From NCBI GenBank assembly GCA_033032865.1, contig JAWHQI010000099.1, positions 381,001-445,000 on the forward strand: a stretch of 64,000 nt of DNA. The letters are read 5' to 3'. The first letter of the stretch is position 1. Each line of letters starts with the position of its first letter. Positions 8,808 to 20,742 of the stretch are shown here, in pieces. Below the pieces are notes generated by a model. That model was not told where the DNA came from. It made no database searches and worked only from the letters and a program-made list of their open reading frames with translations. The stretch comes from Dactylorhiza incarnata. Taxonomy: Eukaryota; Streptophyta; Magnoliopsida; Asparagales; Orchidaceae. The position numbers and the translations under genes are program-made.

Positions 8808-11005
8808 ATGACGATGCTTGACCTCTTAAAAGTTCTTCCATCAAAAACGAACTCTCCTGGGAAAAAGGAAAATGTTAGCTCAAAGAAAGGGAAGAAGGCA
8901 CCAAAAAATTTGACGAAAGCGAGCGCTTCAAAGGGGACCGCCCGATCTCTGAAGAAATCTGAGCTTCCTAAGAGTTCAGTTGTGCGGGTCTCTGTTATTC
9001 CTGAGCCATCTAATGCTTCTTCAGATCCTGTATTGAAATTATCTGACTTTTCCATTTCCTTTGACTGTCAGAAAACCCTGGACATGCTAGATCAAACAAT
9101 TTCCAAGCCACCCGAGACCGCTTCTACCGAAACCATTTTGGCCGGTCTGCGTCAGAAACAGGCCGAGGCAGAATCCCTAAGGCAAAAAATTGCTGATCGC
9201 GTGGAAGCTGCTGAGAGCAAGAAGAGAAAAGATTCAAGCCCTTCCAGTTTAACTTATAAAAGAAGCAGAAAAAATGAGGAAGAAAAAGACGTGATCGCCT
9301 CGGGGGCGATCACACTGTCTGAATCTACCGATCCGGAGATTATCGTGGAAACTTCTAAGGTGAGCGTTAAGGGCGATCCCTCCTTCCCTCCTGCGATCTC
9401 AGTTTTATCAAGAGAGGATGATTCTGAATTAATCGCCTATCTTGATGAAGCTTCTTCTAACAATTCGTCTTTTTCATCGTTGCAGGTGTTGGATCCCCTT
9501 GAAGCTTCTGCTCTTAGAAATGCCGCTGTTGAGAAGGAGATCGCTAACAGGGAGAAGGAGATCACTGACGGGGAAAAGGAGATCGTTGATACGGCGATCA
9601 AGGCGAAGGAGGAGGACGGGAAGAAGAAAGAGAAGGAAGAGAAAAGAGAAAGAGGGGAGAAAGAAAGGAAAGAGAAAGAAGAGATGAAGAAAAAGGTTGA
9701 TGAGAAGAAGAGGAAGGATAAGGAGAGGGAGAAGAGAAGAAAAAAGGAGAAAGAAGAGGAAGAAAATAAGAAAGAAGCGGCTAAGATCGCCGAGGAGGAA
9801 CGGGAAAAAGAGGCGCTTAGGGCTGCCGAGGAGAAGGCAGCTCTAATCGTTGAGGAGAGGAGGAAGGAAACGGTCAAGATTACTGAGGAAAAGGCGGCCT
9901 TGATCGCTGAAGAGAGGGAAAAGGCTGCGATCTTGCAGACCGCAGAAAATAAAAATACTGAGGAGGAGATCGTGGAGAGGTTGCAGATCGCCAAGGAGAA
10001 AGCTGCGCTTTCTAGCGGTCTCCCAAATGATTCTCTTCAGGGAGACCGTTTGAACAAGGCTGCAGCAGATCGTGCGGTGGTGGCCTCGATTTTGCGAGCT
10101 GGTAAGTATAAAATGATTCCTCAGCCGGTCAAGTTCCTTTCATTACCTATAGTTCGCTCTGCTTCTCCTGAAAGAAAACATGAGATCGTTTTTATTGAGA
10201 CCGATGACATCCTCTTAAGTAATGAAGAATTAAAAAGGAGAAGAAAAGAGGGAGAAAAATCGCAGAAAAGAGATTTGGAAAGAATGGATCTGGAGCGCTT
10301 AAGGGGATCAGATCGCCTTTCTCTGACCGCCGATCCCGCGGTCACTAAAGATACCAGAAGAGCTTTACGTGACTGCGGTCTTAACTTCTTTCCAAGTACT
10401 CTTTCTGTTCATTTAAAGAGCTCATTTGATTGCATGCTCATGATTGAAATAATCCATCTCTTGTGACCGCAGATAATGAAAATGTTGAGATCGAGGAGGG
10501 AGAACTTCCTCGGCATATTGAGATCTCCCCTCAGTTAACCAACATCCTCAACCCCATGTTCGAGGATGTTCGTTCTATGCTGATGAGGGAGCGGACTCAG
10601 AACGATCATATCCGTAATCTCGAAGAAAAATTGCGCAGTAATGAGAAGCGGATTCGTGAAGAATGCGATCTGAGAGTTGCAGAGATCGCTCGAGCTCTCA
10701 AGAAAGCCGAAAAGGAGACTGAGTACTATAAGGGGAAGGCTGCGGCGCTGTCTGCGGAGAATGAGAGGCTGAGGGGTGGTCATGGAAAAATGCTGATGCG
10801 ACCGGGCACCTCCAGCGATCATCCAGCGGAGAGATCGCAGCCTGAAATTGTGCTGATTCCTATGGAGCAGGTGGACAAGGAAATGTCGAAAATTCACCGG
10901 TCTGCGATGCTGGCTAATCACAGCTTGGTGTCAGTTATGGCCGCAGTGAATGATATGCAAGATGTCGCAGCTCATGTTGGAAGAAACAGGCCTTCTAGGA
11001 GATGA
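8808..11005 (+). CDS. Tat antisense gene A, coiled-coil protein, one intron
   Basis: Two frames (8808-10466 and one ending at 11005) join in frame if a 77-base intron is removed (GT at 10396, AG at 10472), giving about 706 residues. The N-terminus is Lys/Ser-rich, with several basic patches that could be nuclear signals. Residues about 235-420 are an extreme Glu/Lys/Arg coiled coil. The second exon has an acidic start (NENVEIEEGELP) and another coiled coil. There is no membrane segment, no known catalytic motif and no zinc finger. The start is the first ATG after a TATA box at 8710. No stop or frameshift interrupts it, although gag and pol on the other strand are broken. I do not recognise a function. 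Confidence 0.7.
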
Positions 11006-11300
11006 TCATTTGTTTTGAGACCGAGCGGTCTCTGAATTTTAAACATTTTGCCTTATAATATTTTCGCTATTAATGTTCCATCTATTTTTGTGACCTTTTC
11101 AATTTTATGTCTTGTGCGGTCTTTATTTCTTTGATTTCAATCTCTTTATGCATGGACTGCCTGTCACTGCGTTTATATTTTATTTACTGAGATCGCCAAA
11201 ATGGAATACCCTCACTTAGCCTTGCATAGATCGAGCGGTCTGAGAGGCTTTTGCTGGACGATCTGCAGAAGGTAATGATTACAAAATGACCATTCGGCTT

Positions 11301-11310
11301 CTATAAATAG
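11301..11310 (+). promoter_or_regulatory. TATA box of antisense gene B
   Basis: CTATAAATAG lies about 71 bases before the gene B ATG and, like the gene A promoter, is followed closely by CTTCATATTC. Confidence 0.65.
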
Positions 11311-11380
11311 CTGTCTTCATATTCTTCATTTCATATTCTTTTCTACGCGCGCTAAACACCGATCTCAGCGACCACGCAAA

Positions 11381-13059
11381 ATGGTGTCCGCTCGTGCCTC
11401 TTCTGCTAATACTTTCTTGAACGCCGATCATAAGCAAAGCCACTTATCAAAGGACGAGTATATTGATTTCATTAAGAAGCACATGATTCAGACACAGATA
11501 GTTGTAAGACCGCCAGCTGAACATGAAAGGCAGAACTTTGGAGAGGAAAGAAAAATTATCATCCCTATCGATCACTTTGACCTCGGGTTGAGAATTCCCC
11601 TCCCCTGGGAATGGCTAGAGATCTTGGAGTACTATGGCTTTGTGCTCGCTCAGTTGCCTCCAAACTCGATCGGTCTGGTTAATGTCTTCATAAATTATTT
11701 GAGATCGGCAAAAGTGACATTTACGATGAACCTGTTCCGCGCAACTTTTACTGCAAAAGTTCTGAAGGAAGGCAAGAAGAAGGAAGAGTTTAAAGGGCTG
11801 ATGTACTTCTCAGCAGAAGGAATAAAAATTCTTAATCTTCCTAACAAAATTTCTTTCTGGACGGAGAGATTTCTTGTCTTTGAAGGTGACCTTGGCGGTC
11901 TTAGGGGCTCTCCCTCTCCGCGACCTGACAGCATCTTTAAGAAGATAAAAGCGGTCTCAGAAGAGGAGCTGAAAATTTTGGCTTTCTTGGTGGGCAAGAG
12001 GATCGATCTTGTTCATTATTTAGCGATCTGGCCCGAGGTCGCCGAGATCGTCCCTGCTGAAAGTAAATTTTTCTTGCGGTCTCGAACAATTTCCTTTCAT
12101 GCCTTCTGAATGCATTTCCTAACTCTTTTTTTTTACTACTAGCGACCTTTGCGGTCCCTACACAAAATCCTATCTCCCCGGCAGCAGAAACTCTCACTCA
12201 GCGGGAGAGAAGGCTGAAGCGCGAAGCCGATGTGTTTGGCACCACCTCTGAGACCGCCGAGCGAGATTTTCCATTGATTGGTTTCAAAAGAAAAATGAAA
12301 GATATTAAAGGAAAACCTCTCCTCAAGTGGGCGGCCAAAGGAAGATCTGTGAAGGTTTCCACCGATCTTCCTTTATGGAGTGGAAAAGTGACCCGCCACG
12401 TATATGCGGTCACTTCGTCTCTGTATGGAAAAAAGAATACAAACGAAATATTGAATATAGAGACCGATGCTCTCCCCGACCTCTGTGCCCAGGTGACCGC
12501 TAGGAGTGCGATCTTAAATCACCATATGGGTCGGTCTCTTCGCAGCGCTCTGGACGAAATAGCTGCCTTGCAAGAAGAAAGAAAAGTGAGAATTTTACTG
12601 TTTTATGAATGCGTTACCTATGATCGCGCGGTCTAACATATATCTCTTTTGCAGCAATCTGAAAATGCAGCTTATGACCCTGAAAATCCGGCTTTTCAGA
12701 GGGCTATGATGCATCACATTAAGGAGACCGCCGGCCAAGTGCTGAATGAGGTTCGAGGTCGAGGTGGTTTTACTGAAGAGTATAAGGACATTACATTTGC
12801 CGATCTCTTCCCTGATGCGGCTCAGAGGATTGAAGAGCAATCTGCAACTGCTGAAGAGACCGCGGATTTTGTTGATGAGACCGCGAGTCAAGATGAAGAC
12901 GTGGTGAACGAAGATGAAGAAAGCGGAAGCCGCTACACTCAAGGCCGGGACTCAAGCTCGGGTTCTAGCTCTGGATCAAGAATTCCTCTTAGTAAATCGG
13001 AAGAATCTTCTGCAGACACTGACTCCACTTCTTCAGATGAGCGATCTCCGAAGAGATAA
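11381..13059 (+). CDS. Tat antisense gene B, putative gypsy-type transposon protein
   Basis: Three exons, 11381-12062, 12185-12585 and 12655-13059, join in frame across GT-AG introns of 122 and 69 bases to give 495 residues. Residues about 62-130 (GLRIPLPWEWLEILEYYGF, LPPNSIGLVNVF) match the Pfam family 'Putative gypsy type transposon' (PF04195), widespread in plant retroelements and of unknown function. The C-terminus is acidic and Ser-rich (SSSGSSSGS) with a basic end. A TATA box lies 71 bases upstream. The frame is intact. The intervals 11006-11380 and 12063-12184 hold promoter or intron sequence only. The domain call is from memory of the family pattern; the biochemical role is unknown. 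Confidence 0.75.
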
Positions 13060-14583
13060 AAGAAGGAATGAATTGTAGTGATATTTTTTTTTTGTAGACC
13101 GAGCGCTCTCGTTGTAACAGATATTTTAGAGTATATATGAAAATTGGATTTTTGTTAGATTCTGGGTGAACTTGTTTTTGATGTACATTTATTTGTTCTT
13201 CTGAGTTCAAAAATCGGCATTTGATCTCAATGCCTTAGGTTTATCACGTAATTTTTATATCAACATTAAAGAACTACAGATGGCGATCTCTTAAAAAAGA
13301 CATCAAGGACTTTGAAGGAAAAACTGATACTTTTGCGTAGATAGAACTACTCTGCGGTTTTGAGATAATCAAACCACTGAAAGAATATTTAGTATTTTAA
13401 CTGTGATCAGAAAAATAACCAATTTATTTGCAACAGTCATGCGGTCTCATATTACACAGATCGCGATACAAAGAAACTAACTTGAAGATTTGAACTCATT
13501 GAACTCTGGGTGATCGGCGCCCAAATGACTTTCAGGAAATCTGTTTGATAAAGATCCCTTGATAGTCAAGGTTATTACTTGAAAAAAGGAAATAACTCTT
13601 CATGAATTCAGTTCAGCGATCTCATTATATTCAGACCGCCCTTGAAGAAAAAACCCAACTTTCTCTTGATAAGAAACAGCACATCATGATTATTTCGTGT
13701 AACTTTGAATAACAGGGAATATCGGAATCTCGTTCTTACTGAGACCGGGCCGACCTCTATCGGGCTGGCATAGAAGATTCCTGAATAGCGACCTCAATTA
13801 TCCTGGAAAAAATTTCATCTGACGATCATAAGCGACATCACTCTTTGTAGGAAAGAAGAATAGGCGGTCTCATAAACTGCTGACCGCCCGATCTCAGTAC
13901 AAAAGGGATGAATAAGATCTTTGTGGTAAGAAAATTCAAATAAGGATCTTGAAAATGACCCAAAGGGATGGGGTGGTCATGCTGCGGAGGTTATAATGAC
14001 ATTGCTTTTCTTAAAGGATTACTGAGTTTGCTGTAAACTTGCCAATCTAAGGTTCAGGTGACGGTTATAGATGTTTCTTGCCATCCCTTACCTAACCACG
14101 CTTCAACGAGTATTCGAGAGTTACAGACCAAAATGATCGGTAGGGCAGGTGTGGTCATGCCGCGGAGGCTACACCGACATTGCTTTCCCTGGAAGATCAT
14201 TAAGATTGTAACAATGTCCTTTTCAATGCATGACAGAGCTGATCCAGCCACCTAGACCTCCTTGAAACGCTGAGGTGTGCCAGATGTCAGCAAGGACCCG
14301 ATATCCTAAACTTCCACCGCTCGAGCTTGGCAAGCTACTGCTACACAGATTCGAAATCTCCCCGACATCTGTGGTCCTGGCAGAATTACACGTCGAGCTG
14401 TCAAGTCGAGGGGGAAGATAGTAGGATCCGTCGATATCTCACTTGACAGGTTTTTTTAGCTTTTTTCAAAAATCAACTTATTTTTAAAACTTGTCACCCA
14501 TCACTCGTATTGCGAATGCTTTGATAATACCTGCGTGATGTTTTAAGTGAGGAAAAAGAAATGAATGAATCAGATACGAACAC
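13060..14583. other. Non-coding Tat spacer rich in GACCGC/GCGATC words
   Basis: No supported gene. GACCGC or GCGGTC occurs at about 13442, 13633, 13863 and 13879, with GCGATC at 13283 and 13616. Two diverged copies of a block (TGGTCATGCYGCGGAGG followed by a CATTGCTTT segment) lie at about 13974 and 14151. A plus-strand purine tract GAGGGGGAAGATAG lies near 14408, antisense to the element. Confidence 0.55.
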
Positions 14584-17500
14584 TTAAGAGAAGAAAAGCT
14601 TGAGATCATCTCCGCTCCATGAATGAGGCAGCTCTTTTCCTTCATAAGTTTGGAGATGGTAAGCACCATTTTTAAGCACATTCTTCACCATGAACGGCCC
14701 TGCCCAGTTTGGGTTAAGCTTTCCAACCGAACCGGCTCTTGCTGCTGCATCTACCTTCTTCAAGACTAGATCTCCAACAGCAAATTCTTTGGTTCTTACG
14801 TTTTTATTGAACAGACTCGCCATCCTTCTTTTCACCTCTTCTTGTCTGATGATTGCCGTATCTCTCAATTCTTCAATTAAATCAAGGCTACATTTTAGCT
14901 CTTCATCGTTTCCTTCCATCCAATCAATTTGATTTTGCTATGCCAATAACACTCTTGGGCTTTTTACTTCAAACTCCACCGGAATAAGTGCTTCGGAACC
15001 GTGTGACAGTTTGAACGGAGTTTCTCCAGTAGCAGAACTTGGAGTTGTCCTCAAGGCCCATAAGACGGAAGGTAATTGTTCTGCCCAGTTGCCCCTGACA
15101 TTTTCTACTTTCTTTTTCAAGAGATTTATGATGAGTTTGTTGGCGGCTTCTACCTGCCCATTGCTTCTAGGGTGATGTACGGAAGCGAAACGTAGTTCGA
15201 TGCCAATTTGCTTACAGAAATTAATAAGAGTCGAATTATTGAACTGAGAACCATTATCCGTGATGATTGCCATTGGAATCCCATGTCGACATACTATCTC
15301 TCCCCAAATAAAATTTTTCACGGCTTGAGTGGTAATTTTGGCCAATGCTTTTGCCTCTATCCATTTGCTGAAATAGTCAATCATGACTATAATATATCGT
15401 CGCTGCCCACTTGCCATAGGGAAAGGCCCAATCAAATCCATTCCCCAAACTGCAAATGGCCATGGAGTTGCTATTGACTTGAGTTGTTGAGCCGGCTGAT
15501 TTTGGAGAGGAGCAAACTTCTGGCACTTTACACATTTCTTAGCAAACTTTTCCGCATCCTTCCTTATCTGGGGCCAAAAATAGCCTTGCCTCAGAATTCT
15601 TTTCTCCAAAGTTCTAGCTCCAGAGTGACTTCCACATTCTCCAGAATGGACCTCCTGAAGGATCGCTGGAATCTCTCCTTCTGAAACGCACCGTGCTAAT
15701 GGTGATAGGAAAGTTCTCCTATAAAGTACTCCTGCAACAAGATAATAGTTAGCTGCTTTCCGCTTAAACCTTTTTCTATCTTTTATTGTTGAATGGAAAT
15801 CTCCAGTCGAAAGATATTGAACAAATGGATCCATCCAAGACGGATGTTGATCAATTTCCATAACCTCTCCTTCTTCAATTGCTGGGCGGAACAATTCTGA
15901 AGTTGTTCCTCCCGAGGGGAGTCCAAACTTTGCCAACTCATCTGCTTCCACGTTCTCACCTCTTGGAATATGCTTGATAGCAAAACTTTTGAATTTTCCT
16001 ACCTCAATTTTTACCAGAGTTAGATACCGCTTTAAAATGCTATCTCTAGTTTCGAAAGCTCCATTTACTTGGAAGCCATCACCAAAGAATCTGTGAAGAC
16101 TTTGACATCATCAATTCCCAGCTCTCTTGCAAACTTAAGACCGGCTAACAAAGCTTCATATTCTGCCTGATTATTTGTTACTTGAAAGTAGAACTTCAGG
16201 GCCTGATCCAATCTTACTCCGTTTGGATTGATTAAGACAATTCCGGCTCCGGAAGAATTTTTCCCGGAGGCTCCATCAACGAAGATTTTCCAGGCTAGGG
16301 GTACCCCGACCTTCTTCTGAGACTCAGCTTCTTTGGCATCCACCATGAAGTCTGCTAAAACTTGAGCTTTGATTGCCACCCTTGGAACATAGGATATATC
16401 AAATTCACTAAGCTTTATTGCCCACTTTGCCAACCTCCCTGAATGTTCTGGTTTTTCCAAGACATTTTTCAATGGAAGGTCAGTGATGACTAAAATTGAA
16501 TGAGCTTGAAAATACGGTCTTAGTCTTCTTGCTGAAATTACGAGCATTAAGGCTAGCTTCTCTAGGATTGGATATCGAGTCTCTGCATTCTTCAGAATTC
16601 GGCTTACATAGTAAACTGGAAATTGTTTCTTTTTCTCTTCTCGGACCAAAACAGAGCTTATAGCATCGGCGCCAACTCCCAAATATAGAAAAAGATCTTC
16701 CCCTTCTCGCGGGCTTTGGAGTAGAGGAATTGAAGTTAACTGCTTTTTAAGCTGATTGAAAGCATCATCACACTCTTGAGTCCATTCAAACTTGGCCCTT
16801 CCCCGGAGGGTCTTAAAGAAAGGTGCACTTTTATCCCCTGACCGGGAGATGAATCGACTCGGGCCTGCCATTCTTCCTCCTAACTGTTGAACTTCTTTTG
16901 GAGTTTTGGGAGGTGGCATTTCCAAAATAGCTTTTACCTTGTCTGGATTGGGTTCTAACCCTTCTGGAGTGAGGAGATGACCCAAAAATTTACCTTTGTT
17001 TGCTCCGAAAACACACTTCAATGGATTCAACCTCATATTGAAGGTTCGTAGGGTTGCAAAAGTTTCTGAGAGATCTTCGAGATGAGAGGAGAAGGATTTG
17101 CTTTTCACCAAGAGGTCATCGACATACACCTCAAGGTTTCTTGCCTTCTGACTTTTGAAAACTGTATCCATCATTTTTTGGTAAGTTGCTCCAGCATTTT
17201 TCAACCCAAAATGCATCACAAGATAACAGAAGCAACCATCATTTGTGATAAACGAAGTATGCGGTATATCCGGTTTATGCATCCTGATTTGGTGATAACC
17301 TGAAAAAGCATCTAAAAAACTCATAAAAGAATAACCTACCGCAGAATCCACTAAAGAATCTATCTGAGGCAAGGGATAGCAATCCTTGGGCAAGCTTTAT
17401 TGAGTTTGGTAAAATCGACACACATCCTCCACTTTCCACCCGGCTTGGTTACCATTACAACGTTTGACACCCACTCCGGATATTGGATTGGTTAAATGAA

Positions 17501-18625
17501 CTTTGCCTTCAGAAGCTTCTCTACATCTTCACGGATAGGTTGAGCCAGAGTAGTTGCAACAGTTCTCTTCTTCTGCTGGACCGGAATGACGTTTGGACTA
17601 ATGTTGAGGTGATGGCAAGCAACATCCGGATTCACTCCAGGCATGTCGTCTTCCGACCAAGCGAAGACATCTAAATTTTGCAGGAGACAAGAGATGAGCT
17701 GACTCTTGTCGGCTTCAGATAATTCAGCGTTGATGGAGAGGCTCTTGCTCTCATCTTCCTCGCTGATCTGAACATTTTGAGTTGCTTGGGCAGGTTCCAA
17801 GCGGACTCCATCTCTCACATCCTCCACTTCTTCTGCAACTTGAACTTGTTCAGGAACTTCAATGGATTCAGTCATCATAACTTCCTGGGGTGGAGAAGAC
17901 ATGATCATGTTGACTGTCTTTACATAGCATTCTCTAGCTTTCCTGGGGTCGCTCCTGATTCGATGTTGTTTGCCATTCAAGGCGAACTTCACCGCTTGAT
18001 GATAAGTGGAGACAATGGCTTGATACCCGTTCAGGAAAGGTCTCCCAAAAATTGCGTTGTAGCTACTGGGAGCATCAACGACTATAAATTTGACCAGCCT
18101 TACTATTCCTCCAAGAATCACGGAGAGGGTGACGAGCCCTTCAACTTCTTTCTTTTCTCCTGAAAAACCATAAAGAGGTCCTTCAGTTGATAGGAGGGGT
18201 TTACCTGTCTTTAACGCCTCAAAGGCAGGCTTGAAAAGCACATTGACTGAGATCCCCGTATCTATTAGAATTTTTTCCACCGTATAGTTTTCGATCACAG
18301 CTTTGATGACGACTGCATCATCAAAGGGATTCGCGGTCTGAGGAAGATCTTCATCTCCAAAAGTGACCGTCCCTCGAATCGGAGCCGAAGAAGTAGCGGC
18401 AACCTCTGACTGATAAACTCTCTTCAGACTTGCCTTTCTCGAGGACTCCGGGCCTGCACCCCCATGGATGCAGAAAAGGTTGCCCAAGGCACCCTCATCA
18501 TTAGCGTCCACACATTCGCTGGGAAAACCGATGTTGCCCAGATGGCCAACATCATCTACTTCCTCGCACTCCCAGTGAACTTCTGCTACCTCCTTGGCCT
18601 TGGAGGTTGAAGCTTTGGCAGTCAT
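14584..18625 (-). pseudogene. Tat pol: protease, RT, two RNase H, integrase (broken)
   Basis: Reading leftward: aspartic protease with IDTGISVNVLF; reverse transcriptase with FMSFLDAFSGYHQI and catalytic YVDDLLVKSK; gypsy RNase H; archaeal-type RNase H with WKIFVDGASG and TNNQAEYEALLAGL; integrase with an HHCC zinc site (HSGECGSHSG ... CVKCQ), DDE residues in WGMDLIGPF, ITDNGSQF and GQVEAANK, and a C-terminal part (14584-14919). Breaks: TAA at 17494-17492, a one-base loss near 17385 (NKACP/PKDCY), a frame change near 16072 inside the second RNase H, and TAG near 14940-14938. Dual RNase H is the Tat/Ogre hallmark. Relative to gag this frame is shifted +1 across a 74-base overlap, either programmed or another lesion. 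Confidence 0.9.
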
Positions 18626-20207
18626 TCTTTTGAATGAGATCGCGGAGCTTTCCCTCCTTTAATAGTTTCTCTAAAAATAGGCGGAGAGCTCTACAATCCT
18701 CTGTCAAATGCCCTCTATCTCTGTGATACTCACAGTAGAGGGTTGGGTTTCTGGTTTTCGGGTCAGAATTCAGCGGAGCTGACATCTTAAAAAAGGGCTG
18801 TTTCTGAAGGACTTGTAGCACTTCATTCATAGAAACACCAAAGTCCGTGAAGGACTCTTGGGATTCATTATAAAGTGAAGGAATGGGTAGAAGAGGAGGT
18901 TGAGTATACTGGATCTGGTGGATGGGGGTGACTTGCGGAGCAGGAGTAGCAGGAGTTTGAAGAAATGAATTTTGAGGTGGGAAAAATTGATTACCTCGGT
19001 TGAAGCGGTTGTTGCGGTAATTCTTACCTCTCGGAACTGAAGGTGGAAGCTCTTGTCTAGTTTTCGAGGAAGATGGAGCAGGATAGAATCCCGCAGAGCC
19101 TTTCTGAGTAGCTCTGTTGGTCAGATTGCTCACATAGGTGGGGTTGTTGATCTCCCCTTCTATATAGCGATTGGCAATGCTGGTCAGCTCCTGATAGGAG
19201 CCAGGCTCTTTGGTTGTGACTTTGAACTTCAGGGGACCCTCCTGCAGGCCGCTGATCAAAGCTACCATATAGAGCTCGGGATCCATGTCTCTGACTCCCA
19301 GGATCTCTTTCTGAAAACGGTCAACGAAATGCGCTGCAGTTTCGTTGTCCCCTTGCCTGATCTTGAAGAGGGTCGCAGGACCACTCTTCCTTTTCTTTGC
19401 AGTGGCAAACCTCAGGAGGAGCTCTTGCCTTAGGGAAGCAAAGCTTGGGATAGACTGACAAGGCAGCTTATAGAACCATTCCATGGCTGACCCATCGAAG
19501 GAGGTGACCATCAGCTTGCACCTCACTCCATCTGAAATGTTCCTGAGAGCCACAGCAGACTCGAAGGCTTGAAGATGACACATGGGGTCGGTCTCTCCCG
19601 TATACACAGGGAGTCGAGGCTCTCTGAACCCGTGAGGAACGGGATCCCGACGAATTTCATCGGTAAAGGGGGAGGGCTCCCCTAATTCAGAAGGCCCCAG
19701 AGGAGGAAAAAAGGAAGTAGGAGGAGCTTGAGGGTAAGCAAACCCTTCTTCAAAGTTCAGGGTCTGAGCCGAAGGCCCCTGGGCTGCGGCTCGGAAGGAA
19801 TTATGACGAGCGGAGAACTCCTCATGCTGAGATCGCTGAGGAGCTGCGGGCTGGAAGACGGGATGATCGCTAGGGTGACCGCTTGCCACTCGGTCAGGAG
19901 TAGCGATCTGAGAGGCTTGAGGAAGGATTTTCTGGGAGATCGCGGCTAGAACCTGGTTCATAGCCTCAATCTGCTTTGCGGACTCATGCTGAGTCCGGAC
20001 GACTTCTTGCCGATCCCGAGCGGCCTCTTGCTGAGACCGCGCGATCTCCTACTGAACAGAAGCGGTCTCCTGCCTAGCTCGGGCGGCCTCGCGGAGAGCC
20101 TGCTCAACACGAAGCTCGAAGCGGCGCTCAAGCGCTTCTAACGGGTTGTGATCGGAAGGGGGAACGCTAGGAGATCGCAGGGGACGACCTCTACGGCAAT
20201 CAGCCAT
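18552..20207 (-). pseudogene. Tat gag with early stop
   Basis: An ATG at 20207 opens a frame (MADCRRGRPLRSP...) with an Arg/Glu-rich helix; an in-frame TAG interrupts it after about 52 codons (near 20049), after which the same frame stays open to 18552. The retrotransposon gag domain includes AMEWFYKLPCQSIPSFASL and DRFQKEILGVRD. A CHHC knuckle of the Tat type, CEYHRDRGHLTEDC, is near the C-terminus. It overlaps the pol frame by 74 bases. Restarting at an internal ATG (19961) would give 469 residues. The role is capsid formation and RNA packaging. Confidence 0.9.
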
Positions 20208-20239
20208 CTTGGAAGTCTAAAATTCACCTGACACTTCGA

Positions 20240-20259
20240 ATCTGAAGGTCGCGTGTTCG
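20240..20259 (-). other. Tat primer-binding site matching inside tRNA-Phe
   Basis: The plus strand here, ATCTGAAGGTCGCGTGTTCG, equals positions about 38-57 of plant tRNA-Phe(GAA) as I recall it (anticodon stem to T loop). It ends three bases before the 5' LTR. Element RNA would be complementary to this internal tRNA segment, not to the CCA end. There is no good TGG-type site next to the LTR. Confidence 0.55.
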
Positions 20260-20262
20260 TTC

Positions 20263-20742
20263 TGTTGGTGCCAAAAATGGTACCTTCAAAATTCACACTA
20301 AAGGGGACGGGAGAAAACTGCGAAGTGCAGGTTACTAAGACAGAAGATGCTGGAAAAAAGAGAAGGCGATCCTAAAATGGCGATCACGAAAAAATGAGAC
20401 CGCTTACACAGGTTGTAAGCTGGAGCCTCCGAATCAAGTCCTTTTTCTGGTACCCCTACCCCTCTATTTATAGACGAGGGGGCTGCCCAAACGGGCAGAA
20501 TGATAAACTACGGGCTGCCCGGGATACAGGAGAGCCGGGTAAGGAGAAGAGGTGCAAATAACAAAGATAAGGAAAAACGATCAGACCGCTTAAACTGACG
20601 GTCTCCACTGTCCTGACCGCTTGGTACTTAGAAAATCCTGGTTGAGAAGGTAGCTGGCGGTCTGGGCGATCACACAAACTGAGACCGCTGCAACTGAAGA
20701 AATTGGCCAGTAAGAGGAGGTCGCGGGCTTTCTGGGCAAACA
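20263..20742 (-). repeat. Tat 5' LTR
   Basis: Right-hand 480-bp LTR, 5' in element orientation, with TATA box CTATAAATAG on the minus strand at 20464-20473 driving gag-pol. It differs from the left copy at about five sites. GACCGC words lie upstream of the TATA box. GAGTC target duplication follows. Confidence 0.93.

Larger units (their letters stand above)
8140..20742 (-). mobile_element. Complete Ty3/gypsy element, Tat lineage
   Basis: Direct repeats of 480 bp (8140-8619 and 20263-20742), each TGTTGG...CAAACA, are flanked by the 5-bp duplication GAGTC (8135-8139, 20743-20747). Minus-strand gag, protease, RT, RNase H, a second archaeal-type RNase H and integrase place it in the Tat group, for which a dual RNase H is diagnostic. 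Between the end of pol (14584) and the 3' LTR are two plus-strand genes, matching the antisense extra frames known from Tat relatives such as Grande. By eye the two LTRs differ at about five of 480 positions, so insertion was recent, roughly 0.4 million years if 1.3e-8 changes per site per year applies. Confidence 0.93.

Noticed and set aside
9437..9994. Minus-strand Ser/Phe-rich frame opposite gene A
   Set aside because: It is the shadow of the Glu/Lys-rich coiled-coil codons of gene A.
14408..14424. Polypurine tract GAGGGGGAAGATAG as evidence for a separate plus-strand element
   Set aside because: LTRs and target duplication define one minus-strand element across this site; no LTR start follows the tract.
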